DNA of 64,000 bases from Anoplopoma fimbria (GCF_027596085.1 NC_072453.1:10723948-10787947); one strand, 5' to 3'; shown: positions 1 to 19,990, counted from the first letter of the stretch. Notes: a model not told the origin generated them from the letters alone. Numbers and translations are program-made.

Positions 1-12
1 TTGTCTCTCCAG

Positions 13-8977
<8,965 letters not shown>

Positions 8978-8999
8978 AGAGAAGCCTGTCTCTCTCTCA

Positions 9000-9002
<3 letters not shown>

Positions 9003-9053
<51 letters not shown>
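9003..9053. repeat. (CA)n microsatellite in wapl 3' UTR
   Basis: About 25 CA units beginning 26 bases after the stop codon. Confidence 0.95.
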
Positions 9054-9054
<1 letters not shown>

Positions 9055-11441
9055 CCATCCCTTTCATCTTGGTAACAACAACCATCATCATCATCACCTC
9101 AGAAGAATGAAACGTGCCTGTTCATCATCATCATCATCTAGGACTCCGTGTCGTGTCCAGTCGTCGTCCTCTTCATCCGGTAAATGGAGCTCGATAAGTG
9201 AATGAAAGGGGAGTTTCTTTCCCCTTAAATTGACTTGAGATGAACTTAAATTTATTACGACTTAATAGGTTAAGATCCGATTTTATTTTACTTTTACGAA
9301 AGATAAAATCCAAGACAGTATTTCTTTTTCTTTTTTCGATCTGTCCTCTATTTATAAAAGTTTCTCAGAAGGATGTGTTTTTCCGGCCGTTTTTTTGTTA
9401 CATTTTCTTTTCATAGTTTCCTCACGGTTCGGCTCTTCTCTCACCTGTCGTCCCCCCCCCCTCTGAATCACCCCCGCCCTCCTATCGACTGGTGACAGAT
9501 TGGAGTGGAGATGCCATTTTCTCCAGCCTGTCATCAAAGCCTTGCACCCCTCAGCTCTGATAATCGCCAAAAAACAACCTCAAGTGGTTAAAAAAAACTA
9601 ACAACCACTGACCCAAGTCATTGCTTTCCACGCTGTGTTCTTCTTCTTCTTCTTCTTCATCTTCTTCTTCTTGCCTCTTTGACCTCTCTGCTCCTCCAGG
9701 AGGCGATTTGAGGCAGATAAATCAAGTATTGATCATTTCTGGCCAAAGAACCCACAAATGGTAAAAGTTCAGACCCTGAATTGCAGACTTTTGTGAAGTT
9801 AAGGTGGTATTTTAAAGGCGGGACTGCCGGTAAATGTTCACATTAGGTCATTTTTAAAAAAAAATGTTTAGGCTTTTCATTTGTATATAACCAGAAATTG
9901 TCTCTTTGTGGACGTAAGAGCTCTTCTTTCCTCCACAGCAAAATAGCTAGTTTAAATCTGTTGTTCCTCTTGTGCCGTTATCGAAACAGCTTCTTCTCCC
10001 AGCATGCCGAGCGCACATAACAACACACCTGAGACTAAAACCGAATGACCCTCGAGGTTGTTAAAACTCTCTGGAAACTTTGAACAAAAAGCAGAAACTT
10101 TTCCCTTTCAAAGATTCGATCGCCCCCCTCGCTCGACATCAAAGCTCCGTGTCTCGACGGGACCCGAGCCCTCCGGACCAGAACCCGTCCTCCTTCAGAT
10201 CCTTCAAATTACCGCCCGCATGTGTGCTCGCTGCTCGATGAAGAGACCTCAATTACGGCACCAAAGGCAGCTGAGATGCTCCGGTCCGTCTGAGAGGTGA
10301 AGACGAGCCGCTCTACTTCGGTTTGAACAGAACCACCAGCGGAGAGGCGTTCAAAGGATCAAGTTGATACTTTCTTTTTTCTTCTTCTTCGTGTTCGGTT
10401 GTTGTTGGGTTTTTTTTGCCACAAAGACTTCAGCCGTAGCTCAGAAAACCACAAAGTCCAAAAATCCTTCGATCCTTTTGACACATTTAATTGGTCCAAA
10501 AAAAGAAAAATTCTGTCAAGTGCTATATTTGAGGTTTCCCTAATGATGAGTTGTCATTCCCAGAATGCATTTCAGCAACATCAGAAGGAGGCTGCAGGTG
10601 TTGGAAGTTCGTGAATTGTATAAAAATTAGACTAGTCAAAACTTTAGCCGGATGTCAAACAGAAATAGAGATGAATTCAATGAAGTAAAGACTGAAACGC
10701 GTGCGCTGATGTCAAAAGATTTGATAACTCTTATAGATTAGTTATTGGCACAAATAAGGATTCTCTCTGGACATTGCCTTTCATCAGACGCAGTAAACTG
10801 AACCTCACATACTGATAAAACTCATTCATAATGCATAAAATAATGATTTATAATCCATTTAATAAAGCCGGTAGTAACAACTATTTGTAAAGGCCGCCTT
10901 ATTAAAAAGGTGACGGACTTGCCTTTGCTCCGTCTCGTTCTCCGTGGTGAAGACGAGCTGAAAGAGTTAAACGCAGAGGAAGATGAAAAGCTTTCCGAAT
11001 AATCCACGGCACTTCAGTTTTATGATTTGAGGATTCACGTTCCAAACCGAGAACAAGAATGACGGAGTTTGACAAAAAAAAGTGATGAATTGGTTTCACG
11101 CTTTTTAAATGATCATCTCGGCAAAATCACATTTTAAAGCTTTCGGTTCAAATAAATAATTTGTTAATTTAACTTGTGTTTACTTGCCATCAGGGATGGA
11201 AAAAAAAACTAAAGTACGTTCCCCCAGAAAGTCTCAAAAAGTCTGTAGTTGTTGAGTTTGTTTTCTTCGAGCGGGGCAGAGATGTAATTCTCTCTTTAAT
11301 TTGGATAATTAAGGAATAATTGTTTTATGTTGAATACAGACAAGTTCTCTAGAATTTCATCTTGTTTTTAAAAGTTTGAACCAAGTGTCATTAAGCATGT
11401 TCATCCCGTTAATTTGCGTTCGTTTGTTCCTCTGTGATCAT

Positions 11442-11473
<32 letters not shown>

Positions 11474-11871
11474 CACCACACACACATTTCAACCCTCACA
11501 CTTTTTTTTTTTTTTTTTACTTTTACAAGAGCTTTATTCACAGACGTCTGGAAGAATGAATGGACGAGCTTTTTGTACATAATTCTTGTACATAGATTGA
11601 TTTCCTCGTGTAGGGGGAGAGGTTGATGGGTAAAGGGGGAGGGGGGAGGGTTGTTGGGGGGGGGGGGGGATTAAATTTAAATTTAGACCGGTAGACTCTA
11701 CTTTTCTGAATCTGACTCTATTTTTCATTTTCTAAAGCCTTTTCTCCCAGTCGTGTTGTTGTTTTGGACAGACAGACAGAGAGCTTCTTAATAAGCCAAC
11801 TGCAGGAAAACTTGATCTTTGTACCAATTTGCTGACTGATGTCTTTGGTTACCTGTATATAATTTTAAAAT

Positions 11872-11877
11872 AATAAA
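11872..11877 (+). terminator. wapl: Poly(A) signal, wapl
   Basis: AATAAA lies in an A/T-rich context and is followed within 30 bases by a T/G- and C-rich stretch. It is the last canonical signal before the opposing bHLH gene begins. A diverged copy of this neighbourhood occurs at about 44.08 kb. Confidence 0.55.
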
Positions 11878-12039
11878 AATTGCTACTTTCAGTACTCTCC
11901 TGCTCCGCCTGTCTTTTCTCTGTCCTCACATTCTGCTCATTATGATCATTTCTCAGAATCAGAATGATCCGCCCCTGAACTTTGGTTTTAGGTTTAGGTT
12001 TTTCTCTTTCATTTAGGTTTTTTTTTTTTTTTTTTTTTT

Positions 12040-12045
12040 TTTATT
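12040..12045 (-). terminator. Candidate poly(A) signal, atoh1c-like gene
   Basis: TTTATT on the plus strand reads AATAAA on the minus strand, about 255 bases after the bHLH stop codon. It abuts a long T-run (A-run on the minus strand). The two convergent genes would then end within about 150 bases of each other. Confidence 0.4.
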
Positions 12046-12300
12046 GCAAAACAGGTCTGCAGCTTTGATCCAACACCCAAGTTAAAAAGGAAAAAAATTA
12101 CAACAGAAGTTCATTTTGCAAGAAAAATATATTTTTAACTCAACAGGTGCAGATTTAGACAAACATGTAAAAATACAAAACTCTTTTGGCAGTAAATTGG
12201 ATAAAAATCGCATTAAATTGAAGAACTTAATGTCTTTGTAGTAAACAAATAATTACATATTTAAAAAAAAAAAAAAAAAAAAAAAAAACTCTTGTTAAAG

Positions 12301-12852
12301 TCATTTGTTCCCGCTCGTCCTCCCCCACGTGTCCTCGCTATAACTCCTCTCCTCTGTGCGCGCCGGGCCTCCGCTGCTCTTCCCGGTGTCAAAGTCCCGG
12401 ACTTGGCCCGACGGCTCTCCGGCAGCAGCAGCAGTGGCCCCCGGGGGTCTCGTTGCGCAGGTCGGTGCCGTGGCTCCACAGGGGCCCTCCTCCTCCAGCA
12501 GCTCGCTGAGGGTGGAGATGTAAATCTGTGCCATCTGCAGCGTCTCCGACTTGGAGAGCTTCTTCTCGCTCTCCAGGTTGGGGATGACGCTCCGCAGCCG
12601 GTCGAAGGCGACGTTGAGCCCCAGCATCCTCCTCCTCTCCCGGGCGTTGGCAGCCAGGCGTCTCCGTCTCTGCGCCCGCTCCAGAGTGCACTTGTCCGGC
12701 TGGATGTAGTGCAGCGCGCCGCCGGCGGGGCCCAGCCGGAGCTCCACGACGGCGCACGGAGCGTCGCGGTGGTCGCAGCCGCGTCTGGAGCGCTCTGGCC
12801 CCGGTGGAGCCACGGAGATGAAGGGCGCGAAGAAGCTTTTACTCGGCGGCAT
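12301..12852 (-). CDS. atoh1c: Atonal/ATOH1-type bHLH transcription factor (atoh1c-like)
   Basis: An intronless ORF of 183 codons, opened by the ATG at 12852 (the in-frame GTG just before it is not needed) and closed by TGA at 12301. Residues 62-76 are a basic region containing [10 protein letters not shown], and residues 77-119 are helix-loop-helix with [20 protein letters not shown]. This is the ATOH1 signature: such factors dimerise with E proteins on E-boxes and specify neural and hair-cell progenitors. The protein is much shorter than mammalian ATOH1 (over 350 residues), with short Pro/Gly/Arg-rich flanks, as in the fish-specific atoh1c clade. ATOH7 is the main alternative but its helix 2 is less similar. 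It lies tail to tail with wapl. Base composition is strongly GC-rich compared with its flanks. Family assignment is firm; the 'c' paralogue rests on memory of the family and would need a tree. Confidence 0.85.
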   Translation of the reverse strand: MPPSKSFFAPFISVAPPGPERSRRGCDHRDAPCAVVELRLGPAGGALHYIQPDKCTLERAQRRRRLAANARERRRMLGLNVAFDRLRSVIPNLESEKKLSKSETLQMAQIYISTLSELLEEEGPCGATAPTCATRPPGATAAAAGEPSGQVRDFDTGKSSGGPARTEERSYSEDTWGRTSGNK

Positions 12853-13060
12853 CACTGTGTTAAACTTTCAGCAAAGTCCCAGCAGTTCAACTTTCTCCAC
12901 TGTTTTGATGGGTGGATTTATGGAGATGGGAGACACGAGAGCGCGCCGTGCGTCTCCGGGGGCGTGGAGAGGGTCGTGTGCTGCCCATTGATCACAGCCA
13001 AACGTCCGCTGCAGGAGGGCCATTAACCAAGTTCATCAAAAGAGGATTAGAGGCGTCTCA
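12853..13060 (-). promoter_or_regulatory. Putative promoter/5' UTR of the atoh1c-like gene
   Basis: On the minus strand a TATA-like CATAAAT lies near 12912-12920, about 65 bases upstream of the ATG. Farther up is a TCF/LEF-like ATCAAAAG site near 13036-13043. Immediately beyond is a long polypurine minisatellite. Element identity is inferred from motif shape alone. Confidence 0.3.
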
Positions 13061-13104
13061 GTGCGCCGCTGTGGGCCGATGCATGGAGGCGGCCAAGCAG
13101 CAAG

Positions 13105-13742
13105 CAGCGGAGGAGGAGGAGGAGGAGGAGGAGGAAGGATGAGAGGAGAGGGAGGGAGGAAGGATGAGAGGAGAGGGAGGGAGGAAGGATGAGAGGAGAG
13201 GGAGGGAGGAAGGATGAGAGGAGAGGATGAGATGAGAGGAAGGGAGGAAGGATGAGAGGAGAGGGAGAGGAGGGGAGGATGAGAGGGAGAGGGAGAGGAG
13301 GAAGGATGAGAGGAGAGGAAGGATGAGAGGAAGGATGAGAGGAGGAAGGGAGGAGGATGAGGAGGAGAGGAGGGGAGGAGAGAGGAAGAGGAAGGATGAG
13401 GAAGGAGGAAGAGGAGAGGAGGAGGATGAGAGGAGAGGAGGGAGGGGATGAGAGGAAGGAGAGATGGGAGGAGGATGAGGATGAGAGGAGGAGGGAGAGG
13501 AGAGAGGGGAGGAAGGAGAGAGGAGGAGGGAGGGAGGAAGGATGAGAGGAGAGGAAGGGAGAAAGGAGGAGATGAGGAAGGATGGAGGAGGAGGAGGATG
13601 AGAGGAAGGAGGAGAGGAGGATGAGAGGAGAGGAAGGGAGGAAGGATGAGAGGAGAGGGAGGAAGGAGAGAGGAAGGAGGAGAGGAAGGAGGAGAGGGAG
13701 GAAGGATGGATGGATGAGAGAGGAGAGGAAGGATGAGAGAGG
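13105..13742. repeat. Polypurine (GGA/GAGGAAGGAT) minisatellite
   Basis: About 640 bases almost purely of G and A, built from variants of GAGAGGGAGGGAGGAAGGAT and GGAGGA. The first units (about 13142-13216) are near-identical tandem copies of a roughly 29-base unit; later units are scrambled. The pyrimidine strand has an open frame rich in Ser and Pro that is a composition artefact. Triplex (H-DNA) or G-quadruplex structures are plausible. Confidence 0.93.
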
Positions 13743-13862
13743 TGGTGTGATGGTAAAATGAAAGGAGAATACATGAATTACAATATGATGGAAATCAAAA
13801 TCTCCTTAACAATAACTAGTTAATATATAGCCTTTAAATAGAAAACTGGAATATTAGACGCA

Positions 13863-13990
13863 ATTCTAATAATAATAATAATACATTTTATTTATAGAGC
13901 GCTTTTCAAAAGTTCTCAAAGACAATTTACAAACATTAAAATCATCCTAAAAAGCTACACACTAAAACCACAGAACACACAGCATTCAAA
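13863..13990 (-). repeat. LINE/SINE-tail-like interspersed repeat fragment
   Basis: A run of ATA/AAT triplets followed by a block containing TTTATTTATAGAGCGCTTTT and A-rich sequence resembles the 3' end of widespread teleost retroposons read on the minus strand. Identification is from memory of the motif. An (AT)n run at 14007-14041 follows. From there to 14880 I see only A/T-rich single-copy-looking sequence and no gene. Confidence 0.45.
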
Positions 13991-14000
13991 TATTATTGTA

Positions 14001-14045
<45 letters not shown>

Positions 14046-14884
14046 CTATCGTGTGCCAAACTATTTCTGTTCCAAAAACTTTTGTTTGTATTTAACCTTC
14101 AGTTATCCATCAAAATGATCATTGAAGAATTCAGCAAATAGCAACAAAATGAGTTCCAAGTGCAATATGTGAAGGTGTGTGTACTAATGTTTTACGAACC
14201 TCCATTCATGAATTATACATTTTAAAACGCCACCTGTTGAATATGAAAAGTAAATAACAAAAGTTATGGACACATAACTTGCGTATGGAGATATCCCTTA
14301 AAATGATCTCAATTCTATGTTAACCCCTAAACCCATCTGGAAGAAAATGTTTTAAATTTTTGTTTATTTCAGTATGAGGAAAAATAAACTCATGTCCTTT
14401 TTGAATTTTTTCTATTTATTTACTGCTTTTCATTAAATAAACCTGTAGGGAGTTTACATTTTTGAAATAAAAAACCTACACAAGATGGTTATTTTACCAA
14501 TTTTTAGGCCAACAAAACAATAAACAGATTAAGACCCATCATTTCACCTCAAGATGTTATTGGCAGCAGAGTGAAGCAGGCTTTGAGACTTCATGTTGGG
14601 GAAAATAAGTTTATTTTGTGTGTTTTGGTCAAAGTTTGTGAGGATGATGGGGTTGAGTTTGAAGGAACTCTTGACTTCCTGACTCTTCCTTCATTGGTGG
14701 CTTCATAACAATCTGCTGCAGAGTTTTTCTTTCCCCTTAATCTGCACTTTTTAAATTGTATTTATTACATTTTTTATGAATAAAGTTCCATTTGAGGCCT
14801 GTAGTTCACGTGTGAAGTGTGGTATTTGTCTCTTTATTTTTTTTTAAGCTCATCACTGTGATTCTTGTTCTTAAGGTTAATTAA

Positions 14885-15310
14885 AAAGCCCAGCGGCTCC
14901 CTGAGGTTCAGAGCCCGGTGATGACTGACAGTAACGTGGCAGCCTCTCATCCTCTGGACGGACTCGAATGGGATTTAGCAGCGTGTCCTGTCCGCCGCGT
15001 GCCAGCTCTCTGCCGGGCCGGTTCTTCACAGACGCCTCAGCGTGGCGCGGAGATTGGCTGCGTGACTCACGGGGGACATAATGGACTCCTTATGGCCACG
15101 AGGACCCTCGCTGTCTGAAGGCTGCAGGGTCGGGGTTCTCTTTCTACTCCCCGATCTGGAGCACGTGGGGAGGTTTGGCTTCACGGCTCGGATGACAGTT
15201 GTTGGCACGCTCCGCTTTATTAAACCCAATGAAACGGCTCATTGCAGCCAGCGGACGGACACGGGCCGCGGATCAAACCCTCACACCGCCGTGACAGGCG
15301 ACACCTACAG
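14885..15310. promoter_or_regulatory. GC-rich island with candidate conserved element, copy 1
   Basis: A GC-rich, low-repeat block stands out from A/T-rich flanks 2.0-2.5 kb upstream of the atoh1c-like start. Inside it, 15207-15255 (core CGCTTTATTAAACCCAATGA) recurs almost unchanged at 15904-15952. A Meis-like TGACAG lies just before it. The short open frames here have no recognisable protein. An enhancer is inferred; nothing in the sequence proves it. Confidence 0.35.
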
Positions 15311-15479
15311 CTGTGTAGGGCTTCTTCTAAAGGCAGCCGTTTATCTCCACTGATATCTGCACAATGTAGAACTACAAATACTATTTTTATCAGTCAGACA
15401 TATTAAATCAGTCTGAAATCACAGCTCCATCATCGATTAAAGGATATATCTTCATCCTATTGGTTAGACTGATGACGTT

Positions 15480-15700
15480 AGACTTTTAAAAACACCTCAC
15501 CAATATAGTTTCACTTTTATAAAAAGCTCAGTGATTTCGCTAAAATAGCAGCTCAGTGTATTTTTTTTTAGCAAACGTGATTCAAACAGGAGGAAGCCAT
15601 GCATTTGTTGGGGACTATTTCCAGCGGCGGATTAATCCACATTTGGTGCTGTGTGATTGAGTCAAAATAAACTACAGTCTTTGTGTTCATGGTATATATA
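15480..15700 (+). repeat. Interspersed repeat, copy 1 (inverted copy at 28.1-28.2 kb)
   Basis: The stretch containing GTTGGGGACTATTTCCAGCG and, about 45 bases later, AAAATAAACTACAGT is found again in inverse orientation at 28085-28245. The family is unnamed here; the copies differ by scattered substitutions, consistent with an old transposon-derived repeat. Confidence 0.6.
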
Positions 15701-15884
15701 GAGAGAGGCTTTGATACAAAAAACTTTAAGTAGAGACATTCACAGTTGGTTTTCTTTTATTTCATGGATTTGATAACCATATATAGGTTTATATTGATTT
15801 ATGATTGACTGAACAACAAACAGAATTCAGACTTCTGCTTGAGAAATAGAAATCAAACAGACCGGTGATTGAAAGGAGAGGTTT

Positions 15885-15995
15885 GGCTTCGGTTGTTAAC
15901 GCGCTGCGCTTTATTAAACCCAATGAAACGGCTCGTTGCAGCCAGAGGACGACACAGGCTGCAGATCAAACCCCTTCTAGCCCCGCTGAGCCAGT
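15885..15995. promoter_or_regulatory. Candidate conserved element, copy 2
   Basis: Shares the core CGCTTTATTAAACCCAATGA, the adjoining AAACGGCTC and TTGCAGCCAG, and a following GATCAAACCCC with the block at 15207-15275. Similarity starts at GAGGTTTGGCTTC in both. The two copies are about 700 bases apart in the same orientation, separated by an unrelated interspersed repeat. Confidence 0.35.
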
Positions 15996-16859
15996 GAGGC
16001 CACACAGACATGGGTTTTCAACTCGCATCCATGGACGCAGGGGTGGGTTTGGATGTTTCAGCCAGTTTAATACGGATAGTGAATGGTTGTAGATTAATTT
16101 CCTTTTTTGAATTGAATTAAAAAATGATCTAAGACTTAAAAGAGTGCTGAATAAAGTGATCGCTATCATAAGCACGATCCTAAATGGACACTTAAGGGAA
16201 TCTAGTTAAACGAAAACTTTTACCAAAAAGAATAAAGAGTAAGTTTATTTCCATAGATGGATAAAAACAATGTCCGCCAGGAAGACACAGCATTATATTA
16301 ATAAATGAATCAGTTTTATCAGCTTTGCCCGCAATGCTGTCTGCTGTGTTTCAAACAAGAACCTGCTGTAAGAACATAAATCAATAAAATCAGAGTTTCT
16401 CAGGGGTGTTAATGTGAGGCAGGTTAGATGTCAGTAAGTCTGCAATTTTTTATATTTGATTCATTTCAGCGTCTTGCATCACAGACCACCGAGCTGATAA
16501 ATGTTTAATTTTTTTCCCCCTGTTTTCAGAGAGAAAAATTAATCTGCTTGAAAATCCATCAGCCAATATTTCACGTCTTGAAACAAATAACTATTTCATA
16601 AGGAAAGTTATCTCTGCGTGTTATAATACAAACAAGCAGGATTTCCCTTCTGAAGGCAGAATGAATTAAAGTAAAGTATGCGGCGTCTTCATGGAGACTA
16701 ATCATTTTCTTACTTTGAATCCTTCAGTCACAGAGTCCTGAGTCGACATGGAGCCAAAGAAAAAAATGTCAAACTTAACATTAAACTTCACTTGAGTGAA
16801 GTGCAGGATTTAAAAAGCTTGTATCACACTGGATCTGGTCCGGCCTTCAGGAACCTTCT

Positions 16860-17130
16860 GACCTCTTATTTTGTGTCTTTGTGGTTGTTATGCATCTGCA
16901 AGGGGTTTTGTATTTATTTTTTGTCACCTTGTGTCTCTTTGTGGTTGTTTTCTGTCTCATTATAGATGTTTGGTGTCTCTTTGCAGTCATTTCATGTCTC
17001 TTTGTGGTTGTTTTCTGTCTCATTATAGATGTTTGGTGTCTCTTTGCAGTCATTTTGTGTCTCTTTGTGGTTGTTGTCGGTCTCTTTGTCATTTTGAGCC
17101 TCTTTGCTTTAGTTTTGTGTTCCTTTGGGC
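16860..17130 (+). repeat. TTTGTGTCTCTTTGTGGTTG minisatellite
   Basis: Diverged tandem units of about 20-24 bases around GTCTCTTTGTGGTTGTTTT and GTCTCTTTGCAGTCATTT, with a perfect higher-order repeat of about 66 bases in the middle (about 16930-17060). The apparent Cys/Val/Phe-rich proteins are products of the repeat. Confidence 0.85.
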
Positions 17131-17622
17131 CCCTGAGCCTTTTCCCAGTAGGCCTGTATAGTAATCCATTCATGATCACAGTGTGTGTGATTTACAGAGG
17201 TGATCGATGAGGGTCCAGGGATTGTCTCCTTATTTGCTTGGAATACAAATGAACAGTTGCAGTTGCTTTATGCTTTTCAGCATGTAGCGTTTTGTTCGCT
17301 GAAAAAAGGCAAAAGGTAAGAACTATAAGGAAAAACTCCCCAAATGAATAAAACCATCAGCCCGAAGAGCCAATCAGAGAGCTCTCTCTCTCTCTATCTC
17401 TCTCTCTCTCTCTCTCTCTTTGATTCCACATGCTGAATCAGCCGAACCGAAAAAAACTACAGGTGACATTCGTAAACACACGGCCCAATGAGAGCCGACT
17501 GTCAGGCCTCTAAAAGACTCTTTGTGATGAGGCAGGAACAAAACACACACACACACACAGAACACACATAGATCAATGACCATACACTCAAAAACATGGA
17601 AGAACGGCCACACACAAGAAAG

Positions 17623-17626
<4 letters not shown>

Positions 17627-17698
<72 letters not shown>
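17627..17698. repeat. (CA)n microsatellite
   Basis: About 35 CA units, with smaller CA patches at 17539-17560. The (CT)n tract at 17379-17420 precedes it. Confidence 0.95.
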
Positions 17699-17700
<2 letters not shown>

Positions 17701-17772
17701 GCCCTGGACACACTAATTTGTCTCATTTCACACCAGTGATCCTTCCTTCCTCCCTCATTGTATCTCCCTTTA

Positions 17773-17773
<1 letters not shown>

Positions 17774-17848
<75 letters not shown>
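17774..17848. repeat. (CA)n microsatellite, left arm of facing pair
   Basis: About 37 CA units. With the (TG)n array at 17931-18000 it brackets an 82-base core. Confidence 0.95.
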
Positions 17849-17850
<2 letters not shown>

Positions 17851-17928
17851 CATTTGTTTCACCATACATCACAGGACCTGCTGCTCTCTCTCCCTGCAGG
17901 TCCAATTACTAATCATTGATTAGGCCAG

Positions 17929-17930
<2 letters not shown>
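17849..17930. promoter_or_regulatory. Non-repetitive core with palindromic homeodomain-like site and E-box
   Basis: Between the facing CA and TG arrays lies single-copy-looking sequence with a perfect palindrome CTAATCATTGATTAG (17909-17923), i.e. two inverted TAAT-type half sites. An E-box CAGCTG follows at 17926-17931. Homeodomain and bHLH factors bind such motifs; whether this is a working element is inference. Confidence 0.25.

Positions 17931-18000
<70 letters not shown>
17931..18000. repeat. (TG)n microsatellite, right arm of facing pair
   Basis: About 35 TG units, complementary to the CA array at 17774-17848. Confidence 0.95.
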
Positions 18001-18002
<2 letters not shown>

Positions 18003-18384
18003 CCATGACAACTGAGCAGAACTCTCTCCAATAAAAATCCAACAGTGAGATATTGACATGTGGTTGAAAGCTCTGGAGACAAACAGAGTGGACTAATTGG
18101 GTTAATATTTAGATGTTCAGACACCTGTCAGCCAATCAGAAACGCGTATCCTCACATCCTTTTCGTGGGTCACACCCTCTTGTTGCATCTCGTCCCAGCT
18201 GCCGGATCTGGTTTGGTGTCTCTCTCGGGTTTCGAACCTGCGCCCTGCTACTCTGAGCTCCGTGTCTCTCCTGGTTTCCTCGGCTGTCAGATCATCCTTT
18301 CGGGTTTGTTTTCCTCACCGCGCTAACTTGACCCTCTGACCTCTACCTGTTTTTCTGCCCGGCTGACTCTGCTCCCGCATGACC

Positions 18385-18475
18385 CCCCCGCCGACTGACA
18401 ATTAATTATGGATGCACGAGGCGGGAGGCAGAGGAGACGTCAGAAATGTCAGGTCGGATTATAAATACTGCCTGG
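18385..18475 (+). promoter_or_regulatory. Promoter-like block with TATAAATA, no gene recognised
   Basis: GACAATTAATTATGG (homeodomain-type), a CRE-like GACGTCAG near 18437-18444 and TATAAATA at 18460-18467 occur together in a GC-richer island. No downstream coding exon could be supported. It may be a promoter of a non-coding transcript, an enhancer, or chance. Confidence 0.2.
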
Positions 18476-18844
18476 AGGAAGGGAGGGAGGGAGGGAGGGA
18501 GACAGGCCAGAGGATGAGGAGCTAAATCATTATTTACTACTCTCACTTTTCCATTTATGTGAGACTCACTGTGTATCTGAACAAAGCAGAAGAAGAGGAA
18601 GATGGAAGTTCAAGGTGAATCTACGTGATGCAAATACATCTGTCAAACAGAAATCACCCCGAGAGCTCATACCTCCACTGTACTAGAAATGGACACTTTG
18701 CAGATCTGCATTGTTATTGTTAGCGTTATGGTTTAGCCTTCACTTATTTTTCATTCAAATCAGGGAAATGTACAGCATCAACATCCCAAATCCTTCGACC
18801 CTTGAATCCTCGCACCCTTTAAAGGGGAAAAAGGAAGAAACCAC

Positions 18845-18906
18845 AGAAGAAGAAGAAGAAGAAGAAGAAGAAGAAGAAGAAGAAGAAGAAGAAGAAGAAG
18901 AAGAAG

Positions 18907-18936
<30 letters not shown>
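18845..18936. repeat. (GAA)n trinucleotide array
   Basis: About 30 uninterrupted GAA units; pure GAA/TTC of this length is a known triplex former. The open frame encoding poly-Glu is not a gene. Confidence 0.97.
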
Positions 18937-18938
<2 letters not shown>

Positions 18939-19101
18939 TTGTAAAGTGATTAAGTTTGAATGTTCAAACTCAAAGAGAATCAAAACATTTCTTGCAGTAA
19001 AAAAAGCATGTCAATTTAGAAATCAGGACAGTATTGTAAAGTGATTAAGTTTGAATGTTCAAACTCAAAGAGAATCAAAACATTTCTTGCAGTAAAAAAA
19101 A
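18937..19101 (+). repeat. 95-bp tandem duplication
   Basis: A unit starting TATTGTAAAGTGATTAAG begins at 18937 and again at 19032. The 70 bases that recur are identical through GCAGTAAAAAAA. It directly abuts the GAA array. From 19102 to 19928 I see nothing but A/T-rich sequence. Confidence 0.93.
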
Positions 19102-19926
19102 TGTCTCTTTCATCACAAATCGGTCAAATGGTCCTTGAATGCACCAACAAGGTTTTCAGAAACATTTCTCTTGAGCAAATTACCTTTTGATGGTGACTTT
19201 GCCAAAAGAAAAAAAAAGACATTCAAGTCTCACTTTCAGGTTGATTTCTATTGAAAAGAGCTGTTACCACCAAAAAAATCTAAAACAGATGAAATGATTT
19301 GGTATATCATGTAAAGTATTTATTAAAGCTCTTCTCCTTCACCCCACAGTTGTTGTTATAAATGACAATACAAAAATTGCTGCTTAAAAATAAATTTAAA
19401 GTTTGTTGTTGTATTTCAATGTTACATCAATATTCTGTTTTCACTTCGTCTCAGATGTCTTTCCCTCCAGCACGGCTGTCCACCATGTTCCTCTATGGCC
19501 TATGTTTCCTCTGGTTGCCTAGCAACAGCAGCTGAATCCGGTTGCTGTTTGCAGCAGCATATCAACAGTTCAAGGCTGTTTCACACAGAGTATTAATAGT
19601 TCAACATTAGAATAAAAAAACAGCACGAATCATTTTCATGATTTAAGAATTATTTCTATGTCCAATATCCATCTAAAATCTGGTTTAAAATATTGAATTG
19701 TATGACACACATACACATTTATGCATATGAATGTAGTTCTATCTCATCTTAAATAGATTGTATTTAAGATACACGCACACACAGGCAAGCACAAAAGAAG
19801 AATCAATTAACATTATATTATATATTCTTTAACAGATAATATATATTTTCCTGAAGTTTTTGTCAATATTGTTTATTAACCTTTGTGCCGATAAAGATTG
19901 AAGAGTTGAATTAAACTGGTGGTGTG

Positions 19927-19928
<2 letters not shown>

Positions 19929-19987
<59 letters not shown>
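19929..19987. repeat. (TG)n microsatellite
   Basis: About 29 TG units. Confidence 0.95.

Positions 19988-19990
<3 letters not shown>

Larger units (their letters stand above)
8978..11893 (+). other. wapl: wapl 3' UTR (predicted)
   Basis: About 2.9 kb of non-coding sequence follows the TAG stop and reaches a good AATAAA signal. It contains a (CA)n array at 9003-9053, (ATC)n and (TTC)n trinucleotide runs near 9080-9140 and 9640-9672, a short (CA)n at 11443-11472, a 17-T run near 11503-11519, and a G-run at 11637-11670. I see no second gene on either strand. The extent is inferred from the poly(A) signal only. Confidence 0.6.

Noticed and set aside
12292..13026. A 244-codon frame on the strand opposite the bHLH gene
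   Set aside because: It is a shadow of GC-rich coding sequence; the minus-strand frame holds a clear bHLH domain.
13058..13774. A 238-codon Ser/Pro-rich frame opposite the polypurine tract
   Set aside because: Composition is dictated by the GGA/GGAAGGAT minisatellite; no domain or codon bias.
16847..17210. Overlapping frames rich in Lys/Thr or Phe/Val/Cys
   Set aside because: They arise from the 20-24-base minisatellite and repeat with it.
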